Positions 9,200-16,997 of a stretch of DNA of 30,111 nt are shown here, in pieces. The stretch's first letter is position 1. Each line of letters begins with the position of its first letter. Source of the stretch: a virus. The notes under the pieces were generated by a model. That model had not been told where the DNA came from, made no database searches, and worked only from the letters and a program-made list of their open reading frames with translations. Both the position numbers and the translations under genes were made by a program. Location: IMG/VR virus record IMGVR_UViG_3300037584_000216, positions 1-30,111 of that record; one strand, 5' to 3'.

Positions 9200-9617
9200 C
9201 TGTTTCATCCTTAAAGGCTTTAATTACGTCCGATGAGAATAGCTTCTGCAGGTTTAGTAAGTACATACGTGCCGCATTATTATCACCACCTGACACAGAC
9301 CTCTTGTAGTCTAGTTTATCAATGATACGTTTTAAACTCTTTGTATCAAAGACCAGTGTAGCAAAGGTGTCTTCTCCAATACACAAATTGTGAAACCAAT
9401 AATCTGATTCAGTGGCATTGATACCACTAGGCTTGCCATAGCACTCATACTCAATAGCAATGTTTCCAGTTCGTTGCCATACATCTCGTTCTGATTTCAC
9501 CTCTATCTTTTTATCCTGTAGCATGTCTGCTACCATTTGCTCACGTACCTGACCATACTGTAGGTCAAGGTCAAACTTTTTACGGTCTTTATTCTTCGGT
9601 GTCAAAGTCAATTTCAT
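9177..9617 (-). CDS. Conserved phage protein, possible PD-(D/E)XK nuclease fold
   Basis: 146 residues. The central block KKIEVKSERDVWQRTGNIAIEYE (about residues 36-58) is followed by GKPSGINATESDYW, which resembles a phage protein family often placed beside replication genes. IEVKSE looks like the D/E-x-K strand of restriction-like nucleases, with nearby acidic residues (E26, E56, E58) as possible partners, but I cannot confirm the fold. It overlaps the start of the MazG-like gene and the end of the upstream gene. Nuclease function is a weak inference; the gene itself is convincing. Confidence 0.6.
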   Translation of the reverse strand: MKLTLTPKNKDRKKFDLDLQYGQVREQMVADMLQDKKIEVKSERDVWQRTGNIAIEYECYGKPSGINATESDYWFHNLCIGEDTFATLVFDTKSLKRIIDKLDYKRSVSGGDNNAARMYLLNLQKLFSSDVIKAFKDETDGLRNAS

Positions 9618-9822
9618 TCTCCTCTTCTATCATCTGTGTAAATAAATCCACTCTATCCTGATGCATTGCAGCTTTATCTGCTTCTGCTTGCATAGCTTCC
9701 ATAATATCTGAGTGTTCACCTATACCAGCAGGGTTGACTAAGTATGTTCTTATGTTCATTTTATGTAACTGAACATTTGCCTCTGCATGTTTAAGTAGTG
9801 TATGTAACATTTGGTATTTCAC
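9589..9822 (-). CDS. Small helical phage protein of unknown function (GTG start)
   Basis: 77 residues. The start is GTG at 9822, with GGAG five bases upstream. The block IRTYLVNPAGIGEHSDIMEAM followed by a helical, acidic tail resembles a short protein common in marine T4-like and T7-like phages whose function is unknown. It overlaps its downstream neighbour by 29 bases and its upstream neighbour by four (GTGA). No enzymatic motif is visible. Confidence 0.6.
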   Translation of the reverse strand: MKYQMLHTLLKHAEANVQLHKMNIRTYLVNPAGIGEHSDIMEAMQAEADKAAMHQDRVDLFTQMIEEENEIDFDTEE

Positions 9823-9944
9823 GTCTTCTCCTTTCTAAATCTATGTTTAAAGAATACAACTAAGTTGAGAGTGGTGTTTACTGTAATCATCACGAGTATC
9901 CACCACTGCCACCACAGCAAGTCTAATCCACTACACTCTATCAT
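9819..9944 (-). CDS. 41-residue Trp-rich membrane peptide
   Basis: The frame from ATG 9944 gives MIECSGLDLLWWQWWILVMI, then more hydrophobic residues and a basic end (FKHRFRKEKT). A single membrane span with a positively charged C-terminus is predicted. Its ATG overlaps the stop of the ribonucleotide reductase gene (TAATG) and its stop overlaps the GTG start of the next gene (GTGA), so it is coupled on both sides although it lacks a good ribosome binding site of its own. Four Trp in six residues is unusual. Function unknown. Confidence 0.55.
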   Translation of the reverse strand: MIECSGLDLLWWQWWILVMITVNTTLNLVVFFKHRFRKEKT

Positions 9945-11887
9945 TATGCGGCTGTTAAGTCAACTACTTCACATACCCCTGCAGTACACGCTAACTCACG
10001 CCCACCTGATGTAGTATCTTCCTTCTCAAACTCCTGCAATGCAGACCAATCAATTGATATTGGCATCTGTGCTTTCATTTCTTCATACTCTTCTTTAGCA
10101 CAGTCCTGATAAGGTGCTTGTTTATATGTATGCTCACTAAATGGTAAGAAGCTAATACCTGATACTTCATCAAAGTGTTCATACACCCATGAGCCTACAT
10201 CCATCCACTCTTCTTCTTTTACAGAGATTGTTACAGATGGTTTGTGTTCACACCAGTGACGCTGATACTTTAGCCACAACTCAAGCTGTTCAATGGCAGA
10301 CATAGTTGTCCTGTTTACGGCATTAGTAGGTGACTTCATAGGAAAGCTAAACACTGTTGTGCTGTCTGGCTTCATTACATCCGGCTCTGCAGGAATACCC
10401 TGTGATACCATGAACTGTGTTAATGGGTCTTTGTTATCACCACGAACAGTGCGAATGTAATAAGGGTTATGCCTTGCATGAATACCTGATGCACTATCTA
10501 CCAACTGTGATACAGTTCCCGATGGTTTGACGCATGTGATAGCTGTAGACTGTGGTATCTTTAACTGCTTTGCCATAGCTTTGTTAGCATTGATAGCCAC
10601 ATCCTTCAGTGCTTCTAGTGTAGTGCCTATATTCATACCAATATGAGCAGACCTGCCTGAAGTCATCTCATTGTCCATGATACCTGTTAGTGATACACCA
10701 AGCAGACGTTCTTCTTCTGTATTATCCTTCCATATCTTACGCAGATAGCGAAAGTTAGTCAGTGTAGATTGGAACGTACCTAGTATTGTAGCCAAGCGTA
10801 CCTTCTCTGTTAGAGATTGTTGTGTATCTGCTTCACGTACAACCACCTCAGACAAGTTACAGAACTGATATGGACGTAATATAATTTCACTACAAGGGTT
10901 GCATCCGAAATCTTGTTCTGCATCTCTGCGTCCGTTCTTAGCTGCTTGTACTTTAGCAGACTTACGATTAAAGATACCACGTTCACCTGATTTACTTTCG
11001 TACAGTGATAGCCACTCACGCATGAATGTACCCATCTGGGGCTTTCCTTTATAGGCAACGCTGTTGTTTGCAAGCGCACGTTGTCCTTCGTTTTCCCACC
11101 ACATACCTGATTTAGCATGAGCCATCTGGTCATCATTCAGGTTGGATAGGCTAATGAGTGCGCTGCGTCTGACCCCACCGACAACTACAACCTCACCAAT
11201 CTTACACATAATGTCGTGACATTCAATAGGGTACAGTCTACGACCTGCTGCTGCTTTGAACTTCTCTATGCAAAACTCAAATAGTTCTTCAAGTGGGGCT
11301 GGGCCACTGGCTCTACCGCCAAAGGTCTTTAGCCTTGCACCTGCAGGACGTACTTCTGATACATCCCACTGTGGTATCTGCCCTGCGTACAGGAGAGAGA
11401 TAAGTTCACGCAGTGATTTGGCCCAGCCCGGACGTGAATCGCCAACCTTGATAACAGTATCAGTCTTATGCATATCTTCGTTGACGATTGGTAGCTTCTC
11501 AATGTTGTGACGTTCAACAGAGAAGCCTACACCAGTGCCACACATAAGTATGTACATTGTCTCATCAAACGCACGTGGGCTATCCACAGGCACGTATGAA
11601 CAATTGTATCCACCTACATGGCAACGGTCCAGTGCAGGACCAGATGTCATTAAGGCTCTCATGCTTGGCATGATGTCTTGATTTAGTACAGCATCTTCTA
11701 ATTCAACACGCAAGTCATTCGGTAGTTTGTATTTGTGATTAGTCTTTAGATGCTTTTCCATGTAGTCAAAGTATCTTTGTACTGTTTCACTCCATGTCTC
11801 TCGCCTTTGTTCATCTTCTTTCCACCTTGCATAGCGAGATAATGCAATGAAGTTTTGGTAGTCTGTAGGTAAATGATTACTTAACAT
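9944..11887 (-). CDS. nrdJ: Adenosylcobalamin-dependent ribonucleotide reductase (class II)
   Basis: 647 residues, close to the monomeric B12-dependent ribonucleoside-triphosphate reductase type (Lactobacillus leichmannii). It reduces ribonucleotides to deoxyribonucleotides for phage DNA synthesis. The finger loop NPCSEI gives N330, the thiyl cysteine C332 and E334. C343 (FCNLSE), 11 residues after C332, would pair with C89 (DRCHVGG) as the reducing cysteines, the same spacing as C408/C419 in the model enzyme. The C-terminal shuttle pair is C634/C639 (CTAGVC). GTGVGFSVE lies near residue 117. GGAG seven bases upstream supports the ATG at 11887. The gene follows a 54-codon gene by four bases. 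It needs host adenosylcobalamin, which limits or predicts the host range. Confidence 0.95.
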   Translation of the reverse strand: MLSNHLPTDYQNFIALSRYARWKEDEQRRETWSETVQRYFDYMEKHLKTNHKYKLPNDLRVELEDAVLNQDIMPSMRALMTSGPALDRCHVGGYNCSYVPVDSPRAFDETMYILMCGTGVGFSVERHNIEKLPIVNEDMHKTDTVIKVGDSRPGWAKSLRELISLLYAGQIPQWDVSEVRPAGARLKTFGGRASGPAPLEELFEFCIEKFKAAAGRRLYPIECHDIMCKIGEVVVVGGVRRSALISLSNLNDDQMAHAKSGMWWENEGQRALANNSVAYKGKPQMGTFMREWLSLYESKSGERGIFNRKSAKVQAAKNGRRDAEQDFGCNPCSEIILRPYQFCNLSEVVVREADTQQSLTEKVRLATILGTFQSTLTNFRYLRKIWKDNTEEERLLGVSLTGIMDNEMTSGRSAHIGMNIGTTLEALKDVAINANKAMAKQLKIPQSTAITCVKPSGTVSQLVDSASGIHARHNPYYIRTVRGDNKDPLTQFMVSQGIPAEPDVMKPDSTTVFSFPMKSPTNAVNRTTMSAIEQLELWLKYQRHWCEHKPSVTISVKEEEWMDVGSWVYEHFDEVSGISFLPFSEHTYKQAPYQDCAKEEYEEMKAQMPISIDWSALQEFEKEDTTSGGRELACTAGVCEVVDLTAA

Positions 11888-11891
11888 AGGG

Positions 11892-12056
11892 TCACTCCTG
11901 TATATACTTAATGTTCTTTATTGTTGCTCCGTCAATATCATAGAAGTATTCACGGATACCTTCTTCTATTTCCTCGCCTACATTCTCATCAGCAGGTACA
12001 GGATATTCATCTGGGTCTATGTCAATAGTGATAAAGACTTTAACTCTCATCATCAT
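11892..12056 (-). CDS. 54-residue conserved phage protein
   Basis: The frame begins MMMRVKVFITIDIDPDEYPVP and ends NIKYIQE. A beta strand, an acidic loop and a helix followed by another strand are suggested. It overlaps the DUF3310 gene by 17 bases and stops four bases before nrdJ, whose ribosome binding site is inside its last codons. GAGG lies six bases before the first of three consecutive ATGs, so the precise start (12056, 12053 or 12050) is uncertain. Similar short proteins with VFITxDxDPxEYPVPAD occur in marine phages; function unknown. Confidence 0.7.
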   Translation of the reverse strand: MMMRVKVFITIDIDPDEYPVPADENVGEEIEEGIREYFYDIDGATIKNIKYIQE

Positions 12057-12330
12057 AACAGCCCTCGACTTCAGTAATCAACTTGTCGAGATACCAACTG
12101 GCTTTCTTCAAGTCTTCAGAGCCATTCTTGTAGCGATAACGCCAAAGATACTTTATAATGTTACCTTGTAGATAGAACTCAAAGCCTTCACCTAGTGCAG
12201 CAGCAATAGCGTCAATACACTCAACACCTGCTTCATTGTAGTGTGGTGGGCTGTTGACCATATCGACACCAGCGTATGCTTCCTTTGCATCTCGCTCAAT
12301 CTTTTCCATGATATTCTTGTAGCTTGTCAT
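12040..12330 (-). CDS. DUF3310-like protein
   Basis: 96 residues with VNSPPHYN (about residues 25-32), VECIDAIAAALG, NIIKYLWRYRYKNGSEDLKKASWYLDKL near the C-terminus. These are the hallmark blocks of the short DUF3310 phage family, found next to replication and nucleotide-metabolism genes in many phages; some databases label it a nucleotide-kinase-like protein, but no kinase motif is visible. GGGAG lies before the ATG, which overlaps the upstream stop (TAATG). Biochemical function unknown. Confidence 0.82.
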   Translation of the reverse strand: MTSYKNIMEKIERDAKEAYAGVDMVNSPPHYNEAGVECIDAIAAALGEGFEFYLQGNIIKYLWRYRYKNGSEDLKKASWYLDKLITEVEGCYDDES

Positions 12331-12683
12331 TATGCACTCCCTTTTGTCTTAGTTCCAAAGTCAATCGTAACTACGTTATCTTCTCTATCAATAACACGTG
12401 ACCTTGAGTCTACCTCAATAATGTACTCTTTGTCAACATGTTCTATGACAAAATTATGTACCATATCTCTTAGTTCTTCATCTCGTTCCATGAGAGGCAC
12501 AGTTGATGCCATCATCTTACAGAAGTGCATAATCTGATTGTAATCTTCGTCAGGTAAATCGTTAGCAGGTTGTGTGATAATAGATAAATCTATGTCACCA
12601 TTCCATGACCCATCTGTATCTTTAAATGGTCTTACTCTTATTAGGAAGTCTTCAGACCTCATCTTCATTTCATTTTCGTCCAT
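12330..12683 (-). CDS. Phage protein of unknown function
   Basis: 117 residues, acidic. The N-terminal half looks like a beta-rich module (EDFLIRVRPFKDTDGSWNGDIDLSIITQP), the middle is helical (DEDYNQIMHFCKMMAST) and the end is again strand-rich. GGAG lies eight bases before the ATG. Next to endonuclease I and DUF3310 in one operon, so it may have a replication-linked or virion-independent role. No family recognised. Confidence 0.68.
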   Translation of the reverse strand: MDENEMKMRSEDFLIRVRPFKDTDGSWNGDIDLSIITQPANDLPDEDYNQIMHFCKMMASTVPLMERDEELRDMVHNFVIEHVDKEYIIEVDSRSRVIDREDNVVTIDFGTKTKGSA

Positions 12684-12684
12684 G

Positions 12685-13146
12685 CTATCTGCTCCTCTTT
12701 ACTTTAGTTCCCGTAAACTTAATAAACTTAGGATGTTTGTTCTTGCCCTTTTCTTTCAGCCAATCCTCTGGAATGATGCGGTCATAGTACCTAAATCCAT
12801 ACTTGATGCACCACTCAGCATATGAGGACTTAGCACCCTTACGTAGCTTACGTCTGCTATTTTCAAACACAAACCGTATGTCTAACTTAGGGTGCTGCTT
12901 CTTGATTGCAAGGTGTTTACGTCTGTCAGCAGCAGTAAACATGCCCTTAGTTTCAATTATGATGCCATTAAACAGCACGAAGTCTGGTGTGTATGTACGA
13001 TAGGCAAGGTCTTCCCATTCTATCTTGATACACTCGTAATCATATTTAACCTTTAACTCTTTAAGTGATTCTGCAATCTTGAGTTCAAGTCCACTACGAT
13101 ATCCATACTTTCGTGCTGCTTTAAACTGTTTAAAGTTAGGCGGCAT
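12685..13146 (-). CDS. T7-like endonuclease I, Holliday junction resolvase
   Basis: 153 residues, near the 149 of T7 gp3. T7 endonuclease I cuts four-way junctions and branched DNA, and helps break down host DNA and resolve replicating concatemers. The catalytic set E20, D55, E65, K67 of T7 is matched here by E21 (YRSGLE), D55 (YTPDF), E65 and K67 (IIIETKG). The C-terminal basic region and the block RRKLRKGAKSSYAEW also fit. GGAAG six bases upstream supports the ATG. It partly overlaps the exonuclease gene by 11 bases, so the two nucleases are coupled. Confidence 0.92.
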   Translation of the reverse strand: MPPNFKQFKAARKYGYRSGLELKIAESLKELKVKYDYECIKIEWEDLAYRTYTPDFVLFNGIIIETKGMFTAADRRKHLAIKKQHPKLDIRFVFENSRRKLRKGAKSSYAEWCIKYGFRYYDRIIPEDWLKEKGKNKHPKFIKFTGTKVKRSR

Positions 13147-13999
13147 TGTATTCTTCCGATAGTTGAATGTAAGATACTATCTTAGGGTCTTTTGCCTTTG
13201 ACTTCACTGCAGGTAGTTCTACCATCTTAGGCCAACACGTGTGTTTGTATGAGCAAAATGTGCATCCCTTATTCAGTACAAGGTTTCCTGTTTCTTTGCC
13301 GTTAAAGGTTTCTTTCTCAGGTTCAAAGCATCTTACCAACTCATCACTCATAGCACTATCTATGTTTGATTCAATCTTTTGTATCTCTGCGTCTACATCT
13401 AATCCTGTAGCTGGTACATACTTAAAGTCTCCGTTGGCTTTGTTGACTACCCACCATCCACCTGCTCGTTTACCAGATGCCTTGGCGTAGCCAGCAAGCT
13501 GACCTACATAACCAAAGCCATCACCATCTCTTAAAGTATCAAACGAATCAAACTTGTGGATGTATGACCAGTTAGAAGCTGACTTAACATCGTCAACTGC
13601 ACCGTCAATAACAATGTCATATGTACCATTGATGGACGCATTGTTTGTCTTGAGAGTAACCGTATCAGAGTCTTCATATTGCACACCGGCTTCTTTCAGT
13701 AGCCCCTTAAAGACAGCTTCAACGATGTCTCCAAGCATCATGTTCATTACAAATGTTGTTGGCTTAGGTAACGCAGTCTCTGGCTTGTTACGTTCAAACC
13801 AGAGTTGGCAAGAGGGTCTGCCTACATTAGACATGCGTAGGCGAAACCCATCTCGCTTGTTACCCCCACCAAACTGACGTTGCAGTGCGTCTGATATATC
13901 TTGCGCTACTTGCTTGATAGTATCAGGTGACATGGTAGTGTTGCCATTGGCAGCTTTCTCCATGTACTGATGCAACGCCAACTCAGCAGGATGGTTCAT
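13136..13999 (-). CDS. Cas4/RecB-like PD-(D/E)XK exonuclease with Cys cluster
   Basis: 287 residues from the ATG at 13999, chosen over a GTG at 14002 because GAGG is seven bases upstream. The nuclease core is visible as GTYDIVID (D128), AVDDVKSAS (D137, K139) and the YVGQLAGYA motif (Q167, Y171) of RecB-like nucleases. One Cys at 64 (RPSCQLW) and three at 246, 249 and 255 (CTFCSYKHTC) match the four-Cys iron-sulphur arrangement of Cas4 and AddB-type exonucleases. Likely roles are host DNA degradation and recombination. The position between ssDNA-binding protein and endonuclease I matches T7-like replication modules, where gp6 exonuclease sits nearby; its family differs. Confidence 0.83.
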   Translation of the reverse strand: MNHPAELALHQYMEKAANGNTTMSPDTIKQVAQDISDALQRQFGGGNKRDGFRLRMSNVGRPSCQLWFERNKPETALPKPTTFVMNMMLGDIVEAVFKGLLKEAGVQYEDSDTVTLKTNNASINGTYDIVIDGAVDDVKSASNWSYIHKFDSFDTLRDGDGFGYVGQLAGYAKASGKRAGGWWVVNKANGDFKYVPATGLDVDAEIQKIESNIDSAMSDELVRCFEPEKETFNGKETGNLVLNKGCTFCSYKHTCWPKMVELPAVKSKAKDPKIVSYIQLSEEYNAA

Positions 14000-14874
14000 C
14001 ACGCAACCTCATCGTCTTCAAATTCGATGTCAACGATATCGTCAACACCCTCGATATCCTCACCCTCTTGCATGGCTTTCTCTGACCATGAGTTGATGAT
14101 GTACTCGTTGTAGTTCTGTACCCATGACATAAAGTCACCAAAGTTAGTTTGTTCAACGTCACTAAGTTCAAGTGTCTTAGTCAGGTCAAGAGATACAACA
14201 GGAAGATAAAAGCTATTACCGTTAGGTAGCTTGCGTTCTTCCGTATTACCAGTGATGCTATGCTGCACTGGCAGACGCTTCATCTTGCTCAACTTGTTGA
14301 ACACAGTGCCTACATCTTTAAATGCATCACGGTTCTCAATCTCCCAGATGAAAGCAGTATCGGCTACATCCACCGCTTTACCGTTCTCGTCTACTGCATC
14401 ATGCAGTTCTACCGTTCCAAGCATTACTCGTACACGTTTAATCTGCTTGATGAGTTCCTGTGTCTTCTCAGGCAGTGACTTAAAGTCCTGAATATAACCT
14501 GCTGGCTTACCACAATTGAAGCCCCCATCGTTATCTTTCAGGTCAATATTAAGGTTATCTGCCATCACAGTCTTAACGTAGCGGTTTGGCTTATCACCTG
14601 AACCCTTAATAAAACGCTTGTACATAAAGCGTTGCAAGTATGGGCGTAAGGTTACTGATGTAGCATAGTAAGTAGGCCCATCAGGGATATCCAATTTGTA
14701 TGTACCCCCTTTAACAAGGATACGGTCATTACCTAAGATAGGTGAATGATTGATACGAAGACGAGCGAGTGTGCTTGACTTCTCTTTTGCGCTACCGCCC
14801 TCTGCTGCAATACCCATAGCTTTAGCCATCTCAGCGTAGTTAGCGGTATCAATAGTAGTGATTTGTGTTGTCAT
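13999..14874 (-). CDS. Probable single-stranded DNA-binding protein
   Basis: 291 residues. The call rests on three things: a strongly acidic C-terminal tail (EGEDIEGVDDIVDIEFEDDEVA region), typical of SSBs that recruit partners; a beta-rich body; and its place between polymerase and exonuclease, as in T7-like modules. The residues GGFNCGKPAGYI mark a central loop. No catalytic motif is evident. GGAG lies seven bases before the ATG, and a sigma70-like promoter lies about 40 bases upstream. Stop and next start overlap (TGATG). The family was not confirmed by alignment, so another DNA-binding role is possible. Confidence 0.62.
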   Translation of the reverse strand: MTTQITTIDTANYAEMAKAMGIAAEGGSAKEKSSTLARLRINHSPILGNDRILVKGGTYKLDIPDGPTYYATSVTLRPYLQRFMYKRFIKGSGDKPNRYVKTVMADNLNIDLKDNDGGFNCGKPAGYIQDFKSLPEKTQELIKQIKRVRVMLGTVELHDAVDENGKAVDVADTAFIWEIENRDAFKDVGTVFNKLSKMKRLPVQHSITGNTEERKLPNGNSFYLPVVSLDLTKTLELSDVEQTNFGDFMSWVQNYNEYIINSWSEKAMQEGEDIEGVDDIVDIEFEDDEVA

Positions 14875-14915
14875 GTAATTACTCCTTTCCGTGAAGTTAT
14901 TTTGAAAGTTCGATA

Positions 14916-14944
14916 GTTATATCAGCTTATGTCTTTCGTGTCAA
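14916..14944 (-). promoter_or_regulatory. Sigma70-like promoter for the SSB-nuclease-nrdJ segment
   Basis: On the - strand TTGACA (14939-14944) is followed after exactly 17 bases by TATAAC (14916-14921), five of six matches to TATAAT. It lies in the last codons and just past the stop of the polymerase gene, about 40 bases upstream of the SSB start. It would give the downstream block its own supply of transcript. Confidence 0.65.
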
Positions 14945-16997
14945 GCCAATTATCACCAATTTTTGCTTCTAATAACAGTGGTACATTAAATACGCATCCC
15001 CACCGTAATTGGATGAGTTCTGGTAAAACTCTGTTTGTTTCATTGATGACTTCAATAACACTCCTTTCTTCATCTGGATGTACATCAATGACAATACTAT
15101 CATGCACTGTATTTACTATACATGATTTCATGTGCGATAGCAACTTTTCTATGTGTAATAATGCCACAGGCACAATGTCTGCTGTAGCAAATGACTGCAC
15201 AGGATAGTTCTTTATCTGTGTAAAGTTGGATACACGACCACGTGCATTACGTACTACATCAGGAAAAGCAAACTCTCTGCCTGACGGTGTAGTAATCTTA
15301 CGTGTGTTCATAGCTTCTTTAGCCAATCTGGTATGCCAAAACCCAATTCCTTCGTACTTTTCCGTAAAGTGTTCGTAGTATTTTGCTTCGGCAGGTGTGC
15401 GTCCGAACCCCGTTGCCCCGTAAAGGGGCGCAAAGGTGTGAGCCTTCGCTTCTTGGCGATTCGTAGGTTGACCAGCATCAGAAATAACTTTACTCGTATA
15501 TGAGTGAACATCAAACCCAGTTGAAACTTCTTCAATTGCTACTCCATCTTGTGATAGGAATGCAGCCGCACGAAATTCTAGCTGTGCAAAGTCTGCTTCC
15601 ATGATTTTACCACCATCCCACCGGGATACAAACACCTTCTTCACAGGGAATGTACCACCACGTGGCATGTTTTGCATGTTAGGGTTAGCACCAGAAAATC
15701 TGCCAGTGGCAGTGCGATGCTGCAGCAGACGGACATGCAACTTACCGTCAGCCTTTGTGTGTGTCTGAATACCTTCAACAAACGATGATAGGTATGTCTC
15801 CACAGCAGATAGTCTACGTACCTTAGACAAGAACTCTACAGCAGTATCACGCTTGGCAGTACGTGCCTTGCCCTCAAGAAACTGTAGCTTGTCTTTGCTA
15901 GTAGTAAACCCATTAGCACTCATCCATTTAGGTGACGGTGCTTTAAACTTCAACCCCGAAACAGCAGGTAGAGGAGAAAGAGTATACCCATTCCCCATAC
16001 ATGACGTGCAACGGTTGTGTCGTGCAAAAAGTGTTCCATCTTTCTTTACCTTTCTTACCTGACCAGTGCCTTTGCATACGCCACACTGTGTCGCTTTAGT
16101 TTTGTATAGACGTTCCGTACCAGCGTTTACTAGGCTACGGAAGTCTGCCTCATCCATATATGGGTCAACAGCATTGCCCCAATACTCTTTGTCCAGCACC
16201 TTGCGACTGTATATAACCCATGACAGTTGCTCTGGACTATTTAGATTGATAGGTGTGTCACCCATCAGTTCCTTTACCATTAACTGCAACTCACGCTTCA
16301 GTGTATCACGCTCCTGTTCGTATTCAGTACGCACATCTTCCAATGCCTTGCGGTCAATAGTAAAGCCGTTCTGATACATGCGAGACAGAGACACAGCCAC
16401 CTCATTAGTAAGCTGTACAGTAGTCATCAGCCCTGAATCAGCAGGTGTATTGAGCCTGTACATCAGCTTGTCAGACAGTTGCTGCGTAGCATGTAGGTCA
16501 GCAGACAGATACTCAGTCAACTCATTGTAAGGTATATCACGTGTTGAGTAACCCTTAGCAAAGTATTCTTTGAGTGTGTCCTGCTTCTTTGTGTCCAACT
16601 CATAGCGTTCTGCACAAGCCTCAAGAGACAGTGGCTCTTTGATACCACGCTGTAGTACATACTCAGCAAGCATCGTGTCAAACACAGGGCCATCATACGT
16701 GAAGCCTGACTCCCACAACCACAGCAAGTCATGCGCTGCATTATGCATAATAAGCACAGTAGCATTGTCCAAGAACCATTGCACACGCTCATGGTAACGA
16801 GTGGATAACGCAACCTGCTGTTCAGGAACATGGGAGAATTTCTCCATGTCTTGATGGTCAAATGGGAAATGCGCCTCGAAATCTTGGTCTGTTAATACAC
16901 CCACCATGACCAGAGTATTCTCCTGCTCAAATGGGTCCATGTGTATCTTACCATCACGCTTGGTGACGGTGTTCTCTACGTCTAATGTTACCTTCAT
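14922..16997 (-). CDS. Family A DNA polymerase with 3'-5' exonuclease and DnaJ-like zinc motif
   Basis: 691 residues from the ATG at 16997, which overlaps the helicase stop (ATGA). Exonuclease motifs: D6/E8 (LDVEN), D90 (HNAAHDL), D167 (YLSAD). Polymerase motifs: A with D469 (EADFAQLEFR), B with R514, K518 and F522 (RQEAKAHTFAPLYG), C with D633 (VHDSIVID, Ser instead of the usual Glu). The residue equivalent to E. coli Pol I 762 is Phe. Between the domains lie two CxxCxGxG repeats (C305, C308 and C330, C333), half of a DnaJ zinc domain, as I recall for HMO-2011-type phages. It is the replicative enzyme and works with the helicase and primase upstream. Confidence 0.95.
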   Translation of the reverse strand: MKVTLDVENTVTKRDGKIHMDPFEQENTLVMVGVLTDQDFEAHFPFDHQDMEKFSHVPEQQVALSTRYHERVQWFLDNATVLIMHNAAHDLLWLWESGFTYDGPVFDTMLAEYVLQRGIKEPLSLEACAERYELDTKKQDTLKEYFAKGYSTRDIPYNELTEYLSADLHATQQLSDKLMYRLNTPADSGLMTTVQLTNEVAVSLSRMYQNGFTIDRKALEDVRTEYEQERDTLKRELQLMVKELMGDTPINLNSPEQLSWVIYSRKVLDKEYWGNAVDPYMDEADFRSLVNAGTERLYKTKATQCGVCKGTGQVRKVKKDGTLFARHNRCTSCMGNGYTLSPLPAVSGLKFKAPSPKWMSANGFTTSKDKLQFLEGKARTAKRDTAVEFLSKVRRLSAVETYLSSFVEGIQTHTKADGKLHVRLLQHRTATGRFSGANPNMQNMPRGGTFPVKKVFVSRWDGGKIMEADFAQLEFRAAAFLSQDGVAIEEVSTGFDVHSYTSKVISDAGQPTNRQEAKAHTFAPLYGATGFGRTPAEAKYYEHFTEKYEGIGFWHTRLAKEAMNTRKITTPSGREFAFPDVVRNARGRVSNFTQIKNYPVQSFATADIVPVALLHIEKLLSHMKSCIVNTVHDSIVIDVHPDEERSVIEVINETNRVLPELIQLRWGCVFNVPLLLEAKIGDNWLDTKDIS

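Noticed and set aside
9811-10014. + strand ORF of 67 residues opposite nrdJ end
   Set aside because: It is antisense to nrdJ and the membrane peptide gene, with no ribosome binding site.
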